DNA of 64,000 nucleotides from Marinobacter sp. es.048 (GCF_900188435.1 NZ_FYFA01000002.1:930001-994000), one strand, 5' to 3'; shown: positions 42,019-51,316, counted from the stretch's first letter. The notes: generated by a model from the sequence alone, not told the origin. A program made the numbers and translations.

Positions 42019-43080
42019 TCAGGTTTTCGACATAACTTTCCCGTGATGGCGACTTGAAAGTATGTGATGCAGGGATCCGCACTCAACCATGGGATCATTA
42101 CAGTTGACCACGATGTCTGAGCGGGCAATGACATAACCCTTGCCAGTGATACTGTTCTTGATCACCTGATACTCCCCCACTTCCTCAACAGACGTAAATT
42201 CACCGATAAAACCGGTTTCACGCAGGGAAATGGTCTCGAGCCTGTCGCCCGGTTTGATACTACCTTCATAGTTCATCAGCGCCAGGCGAGCCGATGTGCC
42301 GGTGCCCGTTGTACTCCGGCATATCACCCCGGGATGTACATAGGTTGCAGAGCGGGACCGGTAATAGCCTTCGGCCACATGCTCCACAGGCCCCATGAAG
42401 TGCAGAAACGGCATTGGCCCCACATCACCAAGGGAGTAATGGGAAAAGCCCCGTTCGGCCTGAATGGCCTCGACAATGGCGTGGGCGGTTTCCGCCAGTT
42501 TTCGCTCTTCGTCCAGGGTCAGGTCGAAGCCCATGCTGGCCGCATCAACCAGCGCGTAAAAGCCGCCACTGTAGGCAACACTGTAGGTAATCTCGCCCAA
42601 TGAGGGCACGTCGATGCTGGCCTTGTAGGTGTGAATGTAACTGGGCAGACCTTCACAGGTGATGGCTTCCACCACGCCGTCGTGCACCGTCGCATCAACC
42701 TGTACCAGGCCTGCGGGAGACTCCAGGATAAAGCTCTGTTCACCCTCTTGTTTCGGAACAATGCCCAATTCGAGCACTGCGGTGGCCGTGCAGATGGTGT
42801 TTGAGCCTGAGTAGATCGGGTAGCCCATCACCTCCATGATAATGTAACCGGCGGCAGCCCGGGGATCGGTTGGCGGCACCAGCAAATCCACGGACATCTC
42901 CGGCACACCGTGTGGCTCTTCCAGCAGCAGTCTGCGCAGGCCATCGGCGTCATCCCGCAGGTACTCCATCTGCGCCCGAACGGTATCGCCCGGCAACGGA
43001 TCAATGCCACCGGTCACGATCCGGCTGACATCACCGCCGACATGGGTATCCATCAACTGAATGGTCAGTTCGGGTTTCAT
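42019..43080 (-). CDS. Proline racemase superfamily protein, Ser/Thr active-site variant
   Basis: A 353-residue cytoplasmic protein of the proline racemase / 4-hydroxyproline epimerase / trans-3-hydroxyproline dehydratase superfamily. The first motif, normally MCGHG with the catalytic Cys, reads YSGSNTICTATAVLELG, so Cys is replaced by Ser and His by Ser. The second, normally SPCGTGTSA, reads STTGTGTSARLA, so the second Cys is Thr. A Thr here is known in dehydratases, so dehydration or a different proton transfer is more likely than racemisation. Start ATG 43080 overlaps the upstream gene's stop by one base (TGATG). Confidence 0.87.
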   Translation of the reverse strand: MKPELTIQLMDTHVGGDVSRIVTGGIDPLPGDTVRAQMEYLRDDADGLRRLLLEEPHGVPEMSVDLLVPPTDPRAAAGYIIMEVMGYPIYSGSNTICTATAVLELGIVPKQEGEQSFILESPAGLVQVDATVHDGVVEAITCEGLPSYIHTYKASIDVPSLGEITYSVAYSGGFYALVDAASMGFDLTLDEERKLAETAHAIVEAIQAERGFSHYSLGDVGPMPFLHFMGPVEHVAEGYYRSRSATYVHPGVICRSTTGTGTSARLALMNYEGSIKPGDRLETISLRETGFIGEFTSVEEVGEYQVIKNSITGKGYVIARSDIVVNCNDPMVECGSLHHILSSRHHGKVMSKT

Positions 43081-44222
43081 CAAGCGCTCTCCAGTGACCA
43101 GGGTTGGCCGTGTTCTTCCCACTGCGAGTCGGGAACGATCACGATCTTGCCGAGATAATTGCTACCGCGGTTCACAAAGTATTCTTCTGCACGGTGCAGA
43201 TCAGAGAGCCTGAAGGCACCGTGCAGAACCGGTTTCAACTGACTTCCCCGGATCCAGGCCATCAGTTGTTCCGCCTCTTCCCGGGTGCCATGGGATACCC
43301 CGAAAATCTGTACCTGGTACAGGTAGATCCGCGTCCACAGGATTTCGCTGATGTTGCCGCCACTGGCACCAGCAATACTGAGACGCGGGTAGGTACTGCG
43401 AGCGTTCATATCGAAGATCATGGTGTCGATGAACACATCGGTCATCTCACCACCCACCAGGTCCATCACCGCATCGATGGGTTTGCCACCGGTTTCCGCT
43501 TTCACGCGATCAACAAAGGTGCCCATATCGGAGCGATCCAGCACAGCCTCGGCGCCCAGCTCCAGCAGAGCCGCCGCCTTATCCTGTTTGCTCAGGGCAT
43601 AGGGAATGGCACCCATGATCCGACATAGCTGGATCAGGGCGGTGCCAACGCCGCCGCTGGCACCGGTAACCAGCACCCGCTCGCCAGCCTTGATGTTGGC
43701 AGAGGTAAGCATGTGCATGGCGGTCTGGTAGGAACACATCCCCATGGACGCCAGTTCGGCATCCGCCAGCTCGGCGTTGGGTATGTGATGGAACTGGTCG
43801 GCCGGCAGCGCCACGTATTCGGCATAACCGCCATCGGCACCATGGCCGAAGTAATCGGGTGTGAGATTGATGTCGCGCCGGTCATTGGCGTAGATATTGA
43901 AATCCAGCAGGCCCCGTTCGCCGATGCGGGACTCATCCACACCGTCACCCACGGCCACGACACGGCCGGCGATATCCGCACCCTGAATCCTGGGAAACAC
44001 CAGCGTAGGCTTACCGCCCATCTGGAAGGATGTCATTTCGCCTTTTTTGGTGGGGTAAAGCCCTTCCCGAGCTTTGCGGTCGGTGTTGTTCTTCGCAGTT
44101 GCAGTAACCTGCACAAGCACCCGTCCGGCTTCTGGGGCCGGAACAGCCACATCCTGGTACTCCAGTTTATCGACATCACCGTGACCGGTAAGAACCATGG
44201 CTTTCATGGTGTTCGGGATCAT
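43080..44222 (-). CDS. Zinc-free alcohol dehydrogenase / quinone oxidoreductase-like (MDR superfamily)
   Basis: A 380-residue medium-chain dehydrogenase/reductase. The Rossmann motif is VLVTGASGGVGTALIQLC (about residues 188-205). The region where zinc-type ADHs have a Cys (GxC/GxN) reads VTATAKNNTDRKAREG, so catalytic zinc is absent as in quinone oxidoreductases. An extended loop (YPTKKGEMTSFQMGGKPTLVFP) and C-terminal segment make it longer than QOR. It is translated together with the racemase-family gene (1-base overlap), and the two may act on successive intermediates of a hydroxyproline-like substrate, which is inference. Confidence 0.86.
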   Translation of the reverse strand: MIPNTMKAMVLTGHGDVDKLEYQDVAVPAPEAGRVLVQVTATAKNNTDRKAREGLYPTKKGEMTSFQMGGKPTLVFPRIQGADIAGRVVAVGDGVDESRIGERGLLDFNIYANDRRDINLTPDYFGHGADGGYAEYVALPADQFHHIPNAELADAELASMGMCSYQTAMHMLTSANIKAGERVLVTGASGGVGTALIQLCRIMGAIPYALSKQDKAAALLELGAEAVLDRSDMGTFVDRVKAETGGKPIDAVMDLVGGEMTDVFIDTMIFDMNARSTYPRLSIAGASGGNISEILWTRIYLYQVQIFGVSHGTREEAEQLMAWIRGSQLKPVLHGAFRLSDLHRAEEYFVNRGSNYLGKIVIVPDSQWEEHGQPWSLESA

Positions 44223-44322
44223 AGGCTGACGATCCTCCCTGTTTACTGGATTTCGGGTATTCAGAGAGGATAGGTGAGTTTAGCCGGCGTGTCAGTGCGT
44301 GTTGCGAGTATCCATTATCAGA

Positions 44323-45426
44323 CTACCTGGCAATCACTTTATAGACCGGACGCAGCTTGGGAATCTGCTTTAGTACCACCTGGATGACAGTCATCAGGGG
44401 CACTGCCAGAAGCACGCCTACCGGCCCCCAGAGCCAGCCCCAAAAGAAGATCGAGACAAAGATGATCACTGGGTTGATCGCCATCCGAAAGCCGTGAATC
44501 CAGGGTTCGATAAATAACCCCACGAGCGTGGTTAAACCAAGGAACCCCAGAGGGGCAATGGCCATCATCCAGAGTTCGTCCAGGCTGACTGCCGACACTA
44601 TGGTGAGCATGGATATCGAGAGGATGTTGCCCAGATAAGGAATAAAGCGGGCAAGACCTGCCACCAAGCCCCAGACCGCCGGATCGGGCAAACCGACACC
44701 CCAGCATATCAACCCCGTAGTGGTACCGACGGCGAGATTGCTCAGACCGAGAACGCCAAGGTACTGGGCGATCTGATGCTGGGAATCATGGGTAATCCGC
44801 AACACCGTTTTTCGCTGATCAATGGGGAGCTGACGCACAAAATTCTTGATCAGGCGATCACCGCTGACCAACAGGAAATAGGTCAACGCCAGTGCCAGCG
44901 CGAGGCCAGCGATGCCGTTCCGGGCCTTGGTCATCAATTGGTTGCGCCAGGAGTCCGTTTGCAGAACAACCGCCGTTGGCTGTTGCTGTTCTGACTCCGA
45001 GAGTTCCTCAACGGACTTTTCAACCTGCTCCGCGGACTCCGTGACTCTGGCGATCTGTCGACTGATTTCGCTCTCGCCCACCAGCAACCTAGATATCCCC
45101 TGGGGCACTTCCTCAACCCACTTCAGGGCGGGCGTCGCAACGGCCAGTGTGATGCCGACGATTCCAGCCAGCACCAGGAGCACGAAAACCAGCGAGCTGA
45201 TCATCCGGGGAATCCGCCACTTAACGTATGCCTTCTTCACCAGTGGTGAGAGCAGCAGGCTTGTCATTAGCGCGAGAATGATGGGCAGGACAATCTGGTG
45301 AGCCACGTACAGGGTGTACAGGATGCCCAGACCGAACAAACCATATATCGGCGTGGCAAGATCCGATGAAATCAACAGACGCTTTTTCTCGTCCGCTGGT
45401 TCCTTATTTGTGGATTGGTCGTCCAT
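44323..45426 (-). CDS. AI-2E family transporter
   Basis: A 367-residue membrane protein of the AI-2E/PerM (TqsA-like) family. It starts with a hydrophilic N-terminus, then two membrane helices (IYGLFGLGILYTLYVAHQIVLPIILALMTSLLLSPLV) followed by a cytoplasmic or periplasmic loop with a coiled-coil-like stretch (TESAEQVEKSVEELSESEQQQ). The conserved core LARFIPYLGNILSISMLT and the C-terminal helices close it. Family members export autoinducer-2 or act as Na+/H+ antiporters; the role here is unknown. Confidence 0.87.
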   Translation of the reverse strand: MDDQSTNKEPADEKKRLLISSDLATPIYGLFGLGILYTLYVAHQIVLPIILALMTSLLLSPLVKKAYVKWRIPRMISSLVFVLLVLAGIVGITLAVATPALKWVEEVPQGISRLLVGESEISRQIARVTESAEQVEKSVEELSESEQQQPTAVVLQTDSWRNQLMTKARNGIAGLALALALTYFLLVSGDRLIKNFVRQLPIDQRKTVLRITHDSQHQIAQYLGVLGLSNLAVGTTTGLICWGVGLPDPAVWGLVAGLARFIPYLGNILSISMLTIVSAVSLDELWMMAIAPLGFLGLTTLVGLFIEPWIHGFRMAINPVIIFVSIFFWGWLWGPVGVLLAVPLMTVIQVVLKQIPKLRPVYKVIAR

Positions 45427-45445
45427 GATGAACCCTGCATACCGT

Positions 45446-45478
45446 GGAAATAAACTGGCCCGGAAAATTCCAGGCCAG
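45446..45478 (-). terminator. Rho-independent terminator of the valine-degradation operon
   Basis: On the minus strand CTGGCC, inner GGAA, TT, TTCC and GGCCAG form a compact stem (45455-45478), then TTTATTTCC. It stands about 75 bases after the mmsB stop and just before the AI-2E-family gene. Confidence 0.7.
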
Positions 45479-45554
45479 CGTTCACAACGGTCAGTCTACC
45501 TTCACCAGTGGACTGGCGCACCCGAGAGAGGGTTACGGGGGTTCACCAAACACT

Positions 45555-46442
45555 CTACTCGGGCTTGTAAAGCCGCTGGATGCTGGAGAAATCCAGGCTG
45601 CCATTGCCCTGCCCCGCGTGAAGCTGGAACAGGTTTCGGGCCAGAGAGCCCATGGGAATGGAGGCCTGGTTTTTCACTGCGTTGTCGAATGCCAGCCCCA
45701 GATCCTTGGTCATCAGGTTCACAAGGAAACCGCCCTCGTAATTTCTCGACGCTGGGACGCCTTCCATCACGCCCGGCCAAGGGTTGTAGACGTTCAACGC
45801 CCAGTTGCCACCGGAACTCTGCTTCATGATTTCCGAGAGCACCGCTGGATCGAGACCATTCTTTACGCCCAATGCCAGCGCTTCGCTGGTACCGGACATA
45901 AGGATGGCCAACAGCATGTTGTTGCAGATCTTGGCCACCTGGCCGGAGCCATGGTCACCGGCGTGGAAGATGTTCTTGCCAATGGCGTCGAGAATCGGCT
46001 TGGCTTTGTTGAAAGCCTCTTCGGAGCCGCCGCAAATGAACGTCAGCGTCCCGGCCTTGGCACCGCCCACACCGCCTGAAACTGGCGCATCGAGGAACGG
46101 AATGTCCTTCGCTCTCGCCAATTCGGCAACGCCCCGCGCTGTTTCCGGTGCGATGGTGGAGGAGTCGATAACGAGGGTACCAGCCGGCAGTTTCGCCAGC
46201 AGACCATCGTCACCCAGATAGACCGCTTCCACGTGCTGCCCGGCGGGCAGCATGGTGATGACACATTCAGCACCACTGGCTGCTTCGTGGGCAGTGTCTG
46301 CGGTTTTTGCGCCTTCGGACACCAGAGCCGCGACAGCGTCCTTGGACAGGTCGAATACGGTGACCTCGTGGCCCGCTTTTACCAGGTTACTGGCCATGGG
46401 GCCGCCCATGTTACCGAGGCCAATGAAGGTGATTTTTGCCAT
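45555..46442 (-). CDS. mmsB: 3-hydroxyisobutyrate dehydrogenase
   Basis: A 295-residue beta-hydroxyacid dehydrogenase oxidising 3-hydroxyisobutyrate to methylmalonate semialdehyde with NAD+, in valine degradation. The N-terminal coenzyme motif is FIGLGNMGGPMASNL, and the substrate-binding signature DAPVSGGVGGAKAGTLTF follows. The catalytic Lys is in GSGQVAKICNNMLLAILMSG. The frame runs 38 codons further upstream; the AAGGAG placed 8 bases before ATG 46442 fixes the start. It is last in the operon, separated from the preceding gene by about 125 nt with a 26-bp inverted repeat. Confidence 0.94.
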   Translation of the reverse strand: MAKITFIGLGNMGGPMASNLVKAGHEVTVFDLSKDAVAALVSEGAKTADTAHEAASGAECVITMLPAGQHVEAVYLGDDGLLAKLPAGTLVIDSSTIAPETARGVAELARAKDIPFLDAPVSGGVGGAKAGTLTFICGGSEEAFNKAKPILDAIGKNIFHAGDHGSGQVAKICNNMLLAILMSGTSEALALGVKNGLDPAVLSEIMKQSSGGNWALNVYNPWPGVMEGVPASRNYEGGFLVNLMTKDLGLAFDNAVKNQASIPMGSLARNLFQLHAGQGNGSLDFSSIQRLYKPE

Positions 46443-46476
46443 GTTCATTCTCCTTGTTCTTATATTTTGGGTGTTT

Positions 46477-46554
46477 GTCGGATTACGCTTTGCTAATCCG
46501 ACCCACCCGAAGCGTAGCCAAACCGTAGGTCGGATTAGCAAAGCGTAATCCGAC
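46477..46554. repeat. 26-bp perfect inverted repeat (dispersed-repeat type)
   Basis: Arms at 46477-46502 and 46529-46554 are reverse complements of each other over 26 bases, with a 26-base spacer. The TCGGATTAGCAAAGCGTAATCCGA unit, here cited by its centre TTAGCAAAGCGTAA, is a short palindromic repeat known in many gammaproteobacterial intergenic spaces. It sits between mmsB and the hydrolase gene and may stabilise or terminate transcripts; it is not followed by a T run. Confidence 0.75.
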
Positions 46555-46568
46555 AACCAGGCCAGCTA

Positions 46569-47639
46569 TCATTCAAAAAAATCATCAATCCAGATGCTAT
46601 CCATTTCGGCAAGGGTCGCATACCGCCAGCGAGGCTGCTGGTCCTTGTCGATAAGGAGCGCACGGATTCCCTCGGCGAATTCTCCTTTGGTCAGGCACTT
46701 CGTGGAGAGCACCAGCTCCTTGTCGAGCACCTCTTTCAGGCTATCGTGTTTGCAGCCGTGCAGATGACGCCACACCAGAGCCAGGGAGGTGGGCGACGCA
46801 GCGGCGAGGGAGCGGGTCGCTTTCGCCACCCATCCGTCGCCACCGGACAGCTCTTTCAACTGGTTAACAGTCGCTTCCAGAGAGTCGGCATCGGTCACCC
46901 GGTTGATCTCATCGAAATGAGTGCGAACCGGTGATTCCGGCATGGCATCGGCGCTTTCACGCTCGTATTGGCGAAGCACACTGCCGACCACCGCGTGGGG
47001 TTCCTCGCCCTGCCAGTTGCGCTTACACAGCTCGGCAACGACATCGGCTTTCAGATCGTGCCGGATGAAGCGGTCCGCCAGGTCAGTGAAGATGGCATCG
47101 GCACCGTTGAGGCGGGCACCGGTCAGGCCCAGAAATAAACCTGTACGACCCGGGGTCCGGTTGAGAAACCAGCCGGCAGCCACATCGGGGTAAAGACCGA
47201 TAGTTATTTCGGGCATGGCAAGTTTTGAGGCTTCAGTCACCACCCGGTGAGAAGCCCCCTGCATGATGCCCATGCCGCCACCCATTACGATGCCGTGGCC
47301 CCAGCAAATGAGCGGTTTCGGGAAGGTATGGATCAGGTAATCCAGCTCATACTCTTCGGTGAAGAATGCCTCGCCCTCACTGGCACCCTGGGGCTCGGTC
47401 ATGCTGCGATACAGGGCAACGATGTCGCCCCCGGCACAGAACGCCTTGTCGCCCTCGGATTCCAGCCAGACGGCCTGGATTGCGGGGTCCTCCGCCCAAC
47501 GCTTCAGTTGCGGAGTCAGCAACCGGATCATCTCCAGAGACAGCGAGTTCAGCGCCTTTGGCGTATTCAGCCGGGCCACGGCGATCAGCGCGCCATCGCC
47601 CGTCTTCCATTCTTCAAAGATAATGGGTTGATCACTCAT
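46569..47639 (-). CDS. 3-hydroxyisobutyryl-CoA hydrolase (enoyl-CoA hydratase/isomerase family)
   Basis: A 356-residue crotonase-fold enzyme that splits 3-hydroxyisobutyryl-CoA to the free acid in valine degradation. The oxyanion segments SEGDKAFCAGGDIVALY and GHGIVMGGGMGIMQGASHRVV, and the catalytic acid region LAMPEITIGLYPDVAAGWFLNR, match HIBCH. The longer C-terminal domain (EGIRALLIDKDQQPRW) separates it from simple hydratases. It lies about 30 nt after the enoyl-CoA hydratase gene, with AAGGA before its ATG. Confidence 0.92.
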   Translation of the reverse strand: MSDQPIIFEEWKTGDGALIAVARLNTPKALNSLSLEMIRLLTPQLKRWAEDPAIQAVWLESEGDKAFCAGGDIVALYRSMTEPQGASEGEAFFTEEYELDYLIHTFPKPLICWGHGIVMGGGMGIMQGASHRVVTEASKLAMPEITIGLYPDVAAGWFLNRTPGRTGLFLGLTGARLNGADAIFTDLADRFIRHDLKADVVAELCKRNWQGEEPHAVVGSVLRQYERESADAMPESPVRTHFDEINRVTDADSLEATVNQLKELSGGDGWVAKATRSLAAASPTSLALVWRHLHGCKHDSLKEVLDKELVLSTKCLTKGEFAEGIRALLIDKDQQPRWRYATLAEMDSIWIDDFFE

Positions 47640-47672
47640 AACAGGTCCTTGAGCCAGCGTTTACAGCGGACT

Positions 47673-48452
47673 TCAGCGGTTTTTCCATTCCGGTTTGCGC
47701 TTGTCGAGAAACGCGTTCACGCCTTCTTTCTGGTCTTCAGTGGAAAACAGCTCAACGAACAGCTCCCGCTCCATCCGCCAGGCGTCGTCGTGGCTGCGAC
47801 CATCGCGGGCGCTCATCACCAGGGTCTTGCAACGGGCGGTGGACGACGGGCTTTGCTTGCAAGCCATTTCGGCAAGTTCCAGGGCTTTATCAAGGCTCTG
47901 CCCGGTCGGGACTACTTCTTCCACCAGACCAATTCTCAAGGCTGTATCGGCTTTTACGCGTTCACCGCACAGAATCATCCGCTTGGCCCAGCCCTCACCT
48001 ACCAGCCAGGGCAGGTTCTGGGTGCCGCCGGCGCAGGGCAACAGGCCCACGCCAGCTTCTGGCAGTGCCATCTGGGCATGTTCTTCGGCGATGCGGATAT
48101 CGCAGGCCATGGCACATTCCAGGCCGCCACCCATGGCATAGCCGTTCACCGCTGCGATGGATACACCACGGAAGCGACCCAGCGTGGAGAAGGCCTCGCC
48201 GAACAGTTGCGCCATCTCATTGGCCCGAGCCTTGTCGCCATCGGCGAAGGTTTTCAGATCGGCGCCAGCGGAATAGAACTTCTCACCCTGGCCGGTCATC
48301 ACCAGGGCAAAGATATTCCGGTCTTCGTTCAGTTCCTTGACGATGTTCGTCAGGGCAATCAGGGAATCCTTCGTCCAGGTATTGGCCGGCGGATTGTTGA
48401 TGGTCAGTACCGCGATGTGTCCGCGTTTTTCGAGCTGGATAAGATCGCTCAT
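47673..48452 (-). CDS. Enoyl-CoA hydratase (methacrylyl-CoA hydratase role likely)
   Basis: A 259-residue crotonase. The oxyanion motif is KFYSAGADLKTFADGD, with AVNGYAMGGGLECAMACDIR, and the catalytic glutamate lies in QMALPEAGVGLLPCAGGTQ. In this operon it most likely hydrates methacrylyl-CoA to 3-hydroxyisobutyryl-CoA. The ATG at 48452 has AAGGAG at a perfect distance; the frame extends 20 codons upstream into the end of the dehydrogenase gene. Confidence 0.92.
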   Translation of the reverse strand: MSDLIQLEKRGHIAVLTINNPPANTWTKDSLIALTNIVKELNEDRNIFALVMTGQGEKFYSAGADLKTFADGDKARANEMAQLFGEAFSTLGRFRGVSIAAVNGYAMGGGLECAMACDIRIAEEHAQMALPEAGVGLLPCAGGTQNLPWLVGEGWAKRMILCGERVKADTALRIGLVEEVVPTGQSLDKALELAEMACKQSPSSTARCKTLVMSARDGRSHDDAWRMERELFVELFSTEDQKEGVNAFLDKRKPEWKNR

Positions 48453-48462
48453 GAGGATCTCC

Positions 48463-49629
48463 TTATTGAATCGCTTCGGCCACGCCATCGTCGAGCAGAC
48501 GACGGGCAACAATCAGGCGCATGATTTCGTTGGTACCTTCAAGAATCTGGTGTACTCGCAGGTCGCGCAAGTAGCGCTCCAACGGGTACTCGCGAATATA
48601 GCCATAGCCACCATGAAGCTGCAGTGCTTCGTTAACCACCTCGAAACAGGCGTCAGTAGCAAAACGCTTGGCCATGGCACAGTGCAATGTCGCTTCCGGG
48701 TCGGCGTTGTCGAGCTTGAAGGCACCCAAACGAACCATCTGCCGTGCGGCAACCAGGTTGGTGGCCATATCGGCCAGCTTGAACTGCAAAGCCTGGAAAG
48801 CGGCCAGCGGCTTGCCAAACTGTTCGCGCTCGTGCATGTAGTTACGGGCCCGCAGCAGGGCCGCCTGGGCGCCACCGAGGGAACAGGTGGCGATGTTCAG
48901 GCGCCCGCCATCGAGACCTTTCATGGCGATTGCAAACCCGTCGCCCTCGTCACCAACACGGTTACTGGCGGGAATGCGCACATTCTCGAGGCTGATCATT
49001 CGGGTTGGCTGACTGTGCCAGCCCATTTTCTCTTCGTTCTTGCCGTAGGAAACGCCATCGGCATCCGCAGGAATCACGAAGGTGGATATGCCTTTGTAAC
49101 CGGAATCCGGCGCTCCGGTCCGGGCCATAAGCACTAGCACATCGGTCTCGCCGGCGCCGGAAATGAACACTTTACTGCCATTGATCACATAGCTGTCGCC
49201 ATCCCGTACCGCCTTGGTACGAAGACTGGCCGCGTCTGAGCCGGCACCCGGCTCAGTCAGACAGTAAGAGGCGAGCCATTCGCCACTGGCGAGTTTCGGC
49301 ACGATCTCCTGCTTCAGGTCGTCTGATGCAAAGCTGGCAACCATCCAGGTGGCCATGTTGTGAATGGTGATAAACGCAGCCGTTGAGGGGCAGGCAGCGG
49401 CAAGCTCTTCCACAATAACCGAGGTGTCCAGCCGGGAAAGGCCCATGCCACCGAGGGCTTCGGGAGTGTACATGCCCATGAAACCCATCTCGCCGGCTTC
49501 TTTGAGCACGTCTTTCGGAAAGATATGTTCGTCGTCCCATTTTGCCGCGAACGGCGCCATGGACTTTTCCGCAAACGCCTGGGCTGCCTCGCGAAACGCC
49601 TGCTGGTCTTCTGTAAGGTTAAAATCCAT
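48463..49629 (-). CDS. Acyl-CoA dehydrogenase (isobutyryl-CoA dehydrogenase role likely)
   Basis: A 388-residue flavoenzyme. FAD-binding YCLTEPGAGSDAASLRT is at about residues 121-137, and the catalytic glutamate is in ILEGTNEIMRLIVARR near the C-terminus, as in short- and branched-chain dehydrogenases. Position in the operon between mmsA and the hydratase suggests isobutyryl-CoA as substrate. It starts at ATG 49629 with GGAG before it, after a hairpin and gap of about 90 nt downstream of mmsA. Confidence 0.93.
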   Translation of the reverse strand: MDFNLTEDQQAFREAAQAFAEKSMAPFAAKWDDEHIFPKDVLKEAGEMGFMGMYTPEALGGMGLSRLDTSVIVEELAAACPSTAAFITIHNMATWMVASFASDDLKQEIVPKLASGEWLASYCLTEPGAGSDAASLRTKAVRDGDSYVINGSKVFISGAGETDVLVLMARTGAPDSGYKGISTFVIPADADGVSYGKNEEKMGWHSQPTRMISLENVRIPASNRVGDEGDGFAIAMKGLDGGRLNIATCSLGGAQAALLRARNYMHEREQFGKPLAAFQALQFKLADMATNLVAARQMVRLGAFKLDNADPEATLHCAMAKRFATDACFEVVNEALQLHGGYGYIREYPLERYLRDLRVHQILEGTNEIMRLIVARRLLDDGVAEAIQ

Positions 49630-49663
49630 CGTTACGCTCCAGATATTGGGGGCTTGGCATTGA

Positions 49664-49700
49664 GAGGGGAAAACAAGGGCCCGGAAACAGGTTCCGGCCC
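49664..49700 (-). terminator. Attenuator-like hairpin after mmsA
   Basis: On the minus strand GGGCCGGAA, loop CCTG, TTTCCGGGCCC form a strong stem (49677-49700), followed by TTGTTTTCC. Because genes of the same pathway follow on the same strand, it is more likely a partial terminator or mRNA end that lowers expression of the downstream genes than a full stop. Confidence 0.6.
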
Positions 49701-49722
49701 AAATACCCCACCTTCAACGCAA

Positions 49723-51216
49723 TTAACGCAACTGGATAGAGAAGTTGGCTTCTGTGCTGGTCGCTTCACTGGAGAACCAGCGGGAGGTAACCGTTTTGGT
49801 TTCGGTGTAGAAGCGAACCGCCTGTTTGCCGTAGGCATGCTGATCACCGTAGAAGGAACCCTTCCAGCCGGTGAACGAGAAGAACGGCAGGGGCACAGGA
49901 ATGGGAATGTTCACGCCAACCTGGCCTACATCGATTTCGTGCTGGAAGCGACGCGCGGCACCACCGGAGCTGGTAAAGATGGAGACGCCGTTGCCGTACG
50001 GGCTCTTGTTAACCAGTTCGATGGCATCACCCAGGGTGTCGGTTTCCACGCAGGACAGCACCGGACCGAAGATTTCCTCGTTGTAGATATCCATCTCGGT
50101 GGTAACACCGGAGAACAGCGTCGGGCCAACCCAGTTGCCATCGGGCAATCCGTCTACGGTGCAGCCGCGACCATCCAGAAGCAGATTGGCGCCCTGGGCT
50201 TCGCCGGTCGCGATCAGAGACTCGATACGGTCTTTCGCTTTCGCGGAGATGATCGGGCCATAGCTGGCACCGGAATCGTTCCACGCGCCTGGACGAACTT
50301 TCGCCATGGCTTCTTTCAGCTCCGGAATCCACTGCTGGGCTTCGCCCACAAAGACCGCGACCGAAATTGCCATGCAGCGCTGGCCGGCAGCACCAACTGA
50401 GGCGCCAACCAGGGCATTGATCACTTGCTGTTTGTCAGCGTCCGGCAGGATGACCATGTGGTTCTTGGCACCGGCAAAACTCTGTACACGTTTCATGTTG
50501 CGGGTGCCGGTCTCGTAGATGTAACGGCCAACAGGCACAGAACCTACGAAAGAAACGGCCTTGATGGCGGGATCAGTCAGCAGTACGTCAACCTGCTCCT
50601 TGCCACCGTGAACCACCTGCAGAACGCCCTTGGGCGCACCGGCTTCTTCAAACAGCTCGGCAAGGCGCGTCGGGGTAAGCGGATCCTGCTCGGAAGGCTT
50701 GAGGATAAAGGTGTTACCGCAGGCAATCGCCATCGGGAACATCCACAGCGGGATCATGGCCGGGAAGTTGAATGGCGTAATACCGGCGCACACACCCAGA
50801 GGCTGGATCCAGGAGTGGGTATCCACTTCACGGGCAACGTTCTCAACCGTCTCGCCCATCATCAGAGAAGCGACGTTTCCAGCGTGCTCCACAACTTCAA
50901 TACCGCGCCAGACATCCCCTTTGGCGTCTTCAAACGTTTTGCCAGTTTCCTGCGAAAGGATTTCAGCAATCTCGTCATGATGTTTTTTCAGAAGTGCCTG
51001 ATAGCGGAGCATAACCCGGGCGCGCTCGGAAACCGGCACTTCCTTCCAGGTCTTGAATACTTCACCGGCATACTTAATGGCCTGCTCCATTTCCGCATGA
51101 GTCGTGTTCGGAGCCTTGGCGATCACTTCGTTGGTGGCGGGGTTGGTAACTTCAATCCAGTCCTTGGTCTGGCTCTGGATGAATTCACCTGCAATATACA
51201 GCGGTACATTTTTCAT
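49723..51216 (-). CDS. mmsA: Methylmalonate-semialdehyde dehydrogenase (CoA-acylating)
   Basis: A 497-residue aldehyde dehydrogenase making propionyl-CoA from methylmalonate semialdehyde, the last step of the valine branch. The motifs [17 protein letters not shown] and the catalytic Cys in [14 protein letters not shown] are those of MmsA, and the family-specific [15 protein letters not shown] is present. The catalytic-Glu position of ordinary ALDHs is replaced, as usual in this CoA-dependent class. The ATG follows AGGGA. It is first of the operon and divergent from the AraC-type regulator. Confidence 0.94.
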   Translation of the reverse strand: MKNVPLYIAGEFIQSQTKDWIEVTNPATNEVIAKAPNTTHAEMEQAIKYAGEVFKTWKEVPVSERARVMLRYQALLKKHHDEIAEILSQETGKTFEDAKGDVWRGIEVVEHAGNVASLMMGETVENVAREVDTHSWIQPLGVCAGITPFNFPAMIPLWMFPMAIACGNTFILKPSEQDPLTPTRLAELFEEAGAPKGVLQVVHGGKEQVDVLLTDPAIKAVSFVGSVPVGRYIYETGTRNMKRVQSFAGAKNHMVILPDADKQQVINALVGASVGAAGQRCMAISVAVFVGEAQQWIPELKEAMAKVRPGAWNDSGASYGPIISAKAKDRIESLIATGEAQGANLLLDGRGCTVDGLPDGNWVGPTLFSGVTTEMDIYNEEIFGPVLSCVETDTLGDAIELVNKSPYGNGVSIFTSSGGAARRFQHEIDVGQVGVNIPIPVPLPFFSFTGWKGSFYGDQHAYGKQAVRFYTETKTVTSRWFSSEATSTEANFSIQLR

Positions 51217-51282
51217 GTTGATGTCCCTGTTTGTTGTTGTGCGGGAAGCCGGCCGGAACCTGTGGTTTCCTGGCCACGTTTA

Positions 51283-51316
51283 CCCAAAGGCTAGCACGGG
51301 ATCGACCAAGGGGTAA
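51283..51316. promoter_or_regulatory. 22-bp-period direct repeat between mmsA and its regulator
   Basis: CCAAAGGCTA (51284-51293) recurs as CCAAGGGGTA (51306-51315), eight of ten bases the same, with a 22-bp period. The same spacing is seen before the other AraC-family gene of this window. It is a likely binding site for the divergent AraC/MmsR-type regulator. Confidence 0.5.

Noticed and set aside
46477..46554. CRISPR-like repeat
   Set aside because: Only two copies, in inverted orientation with a short spacer; it is a palindromic intergenic repeat.
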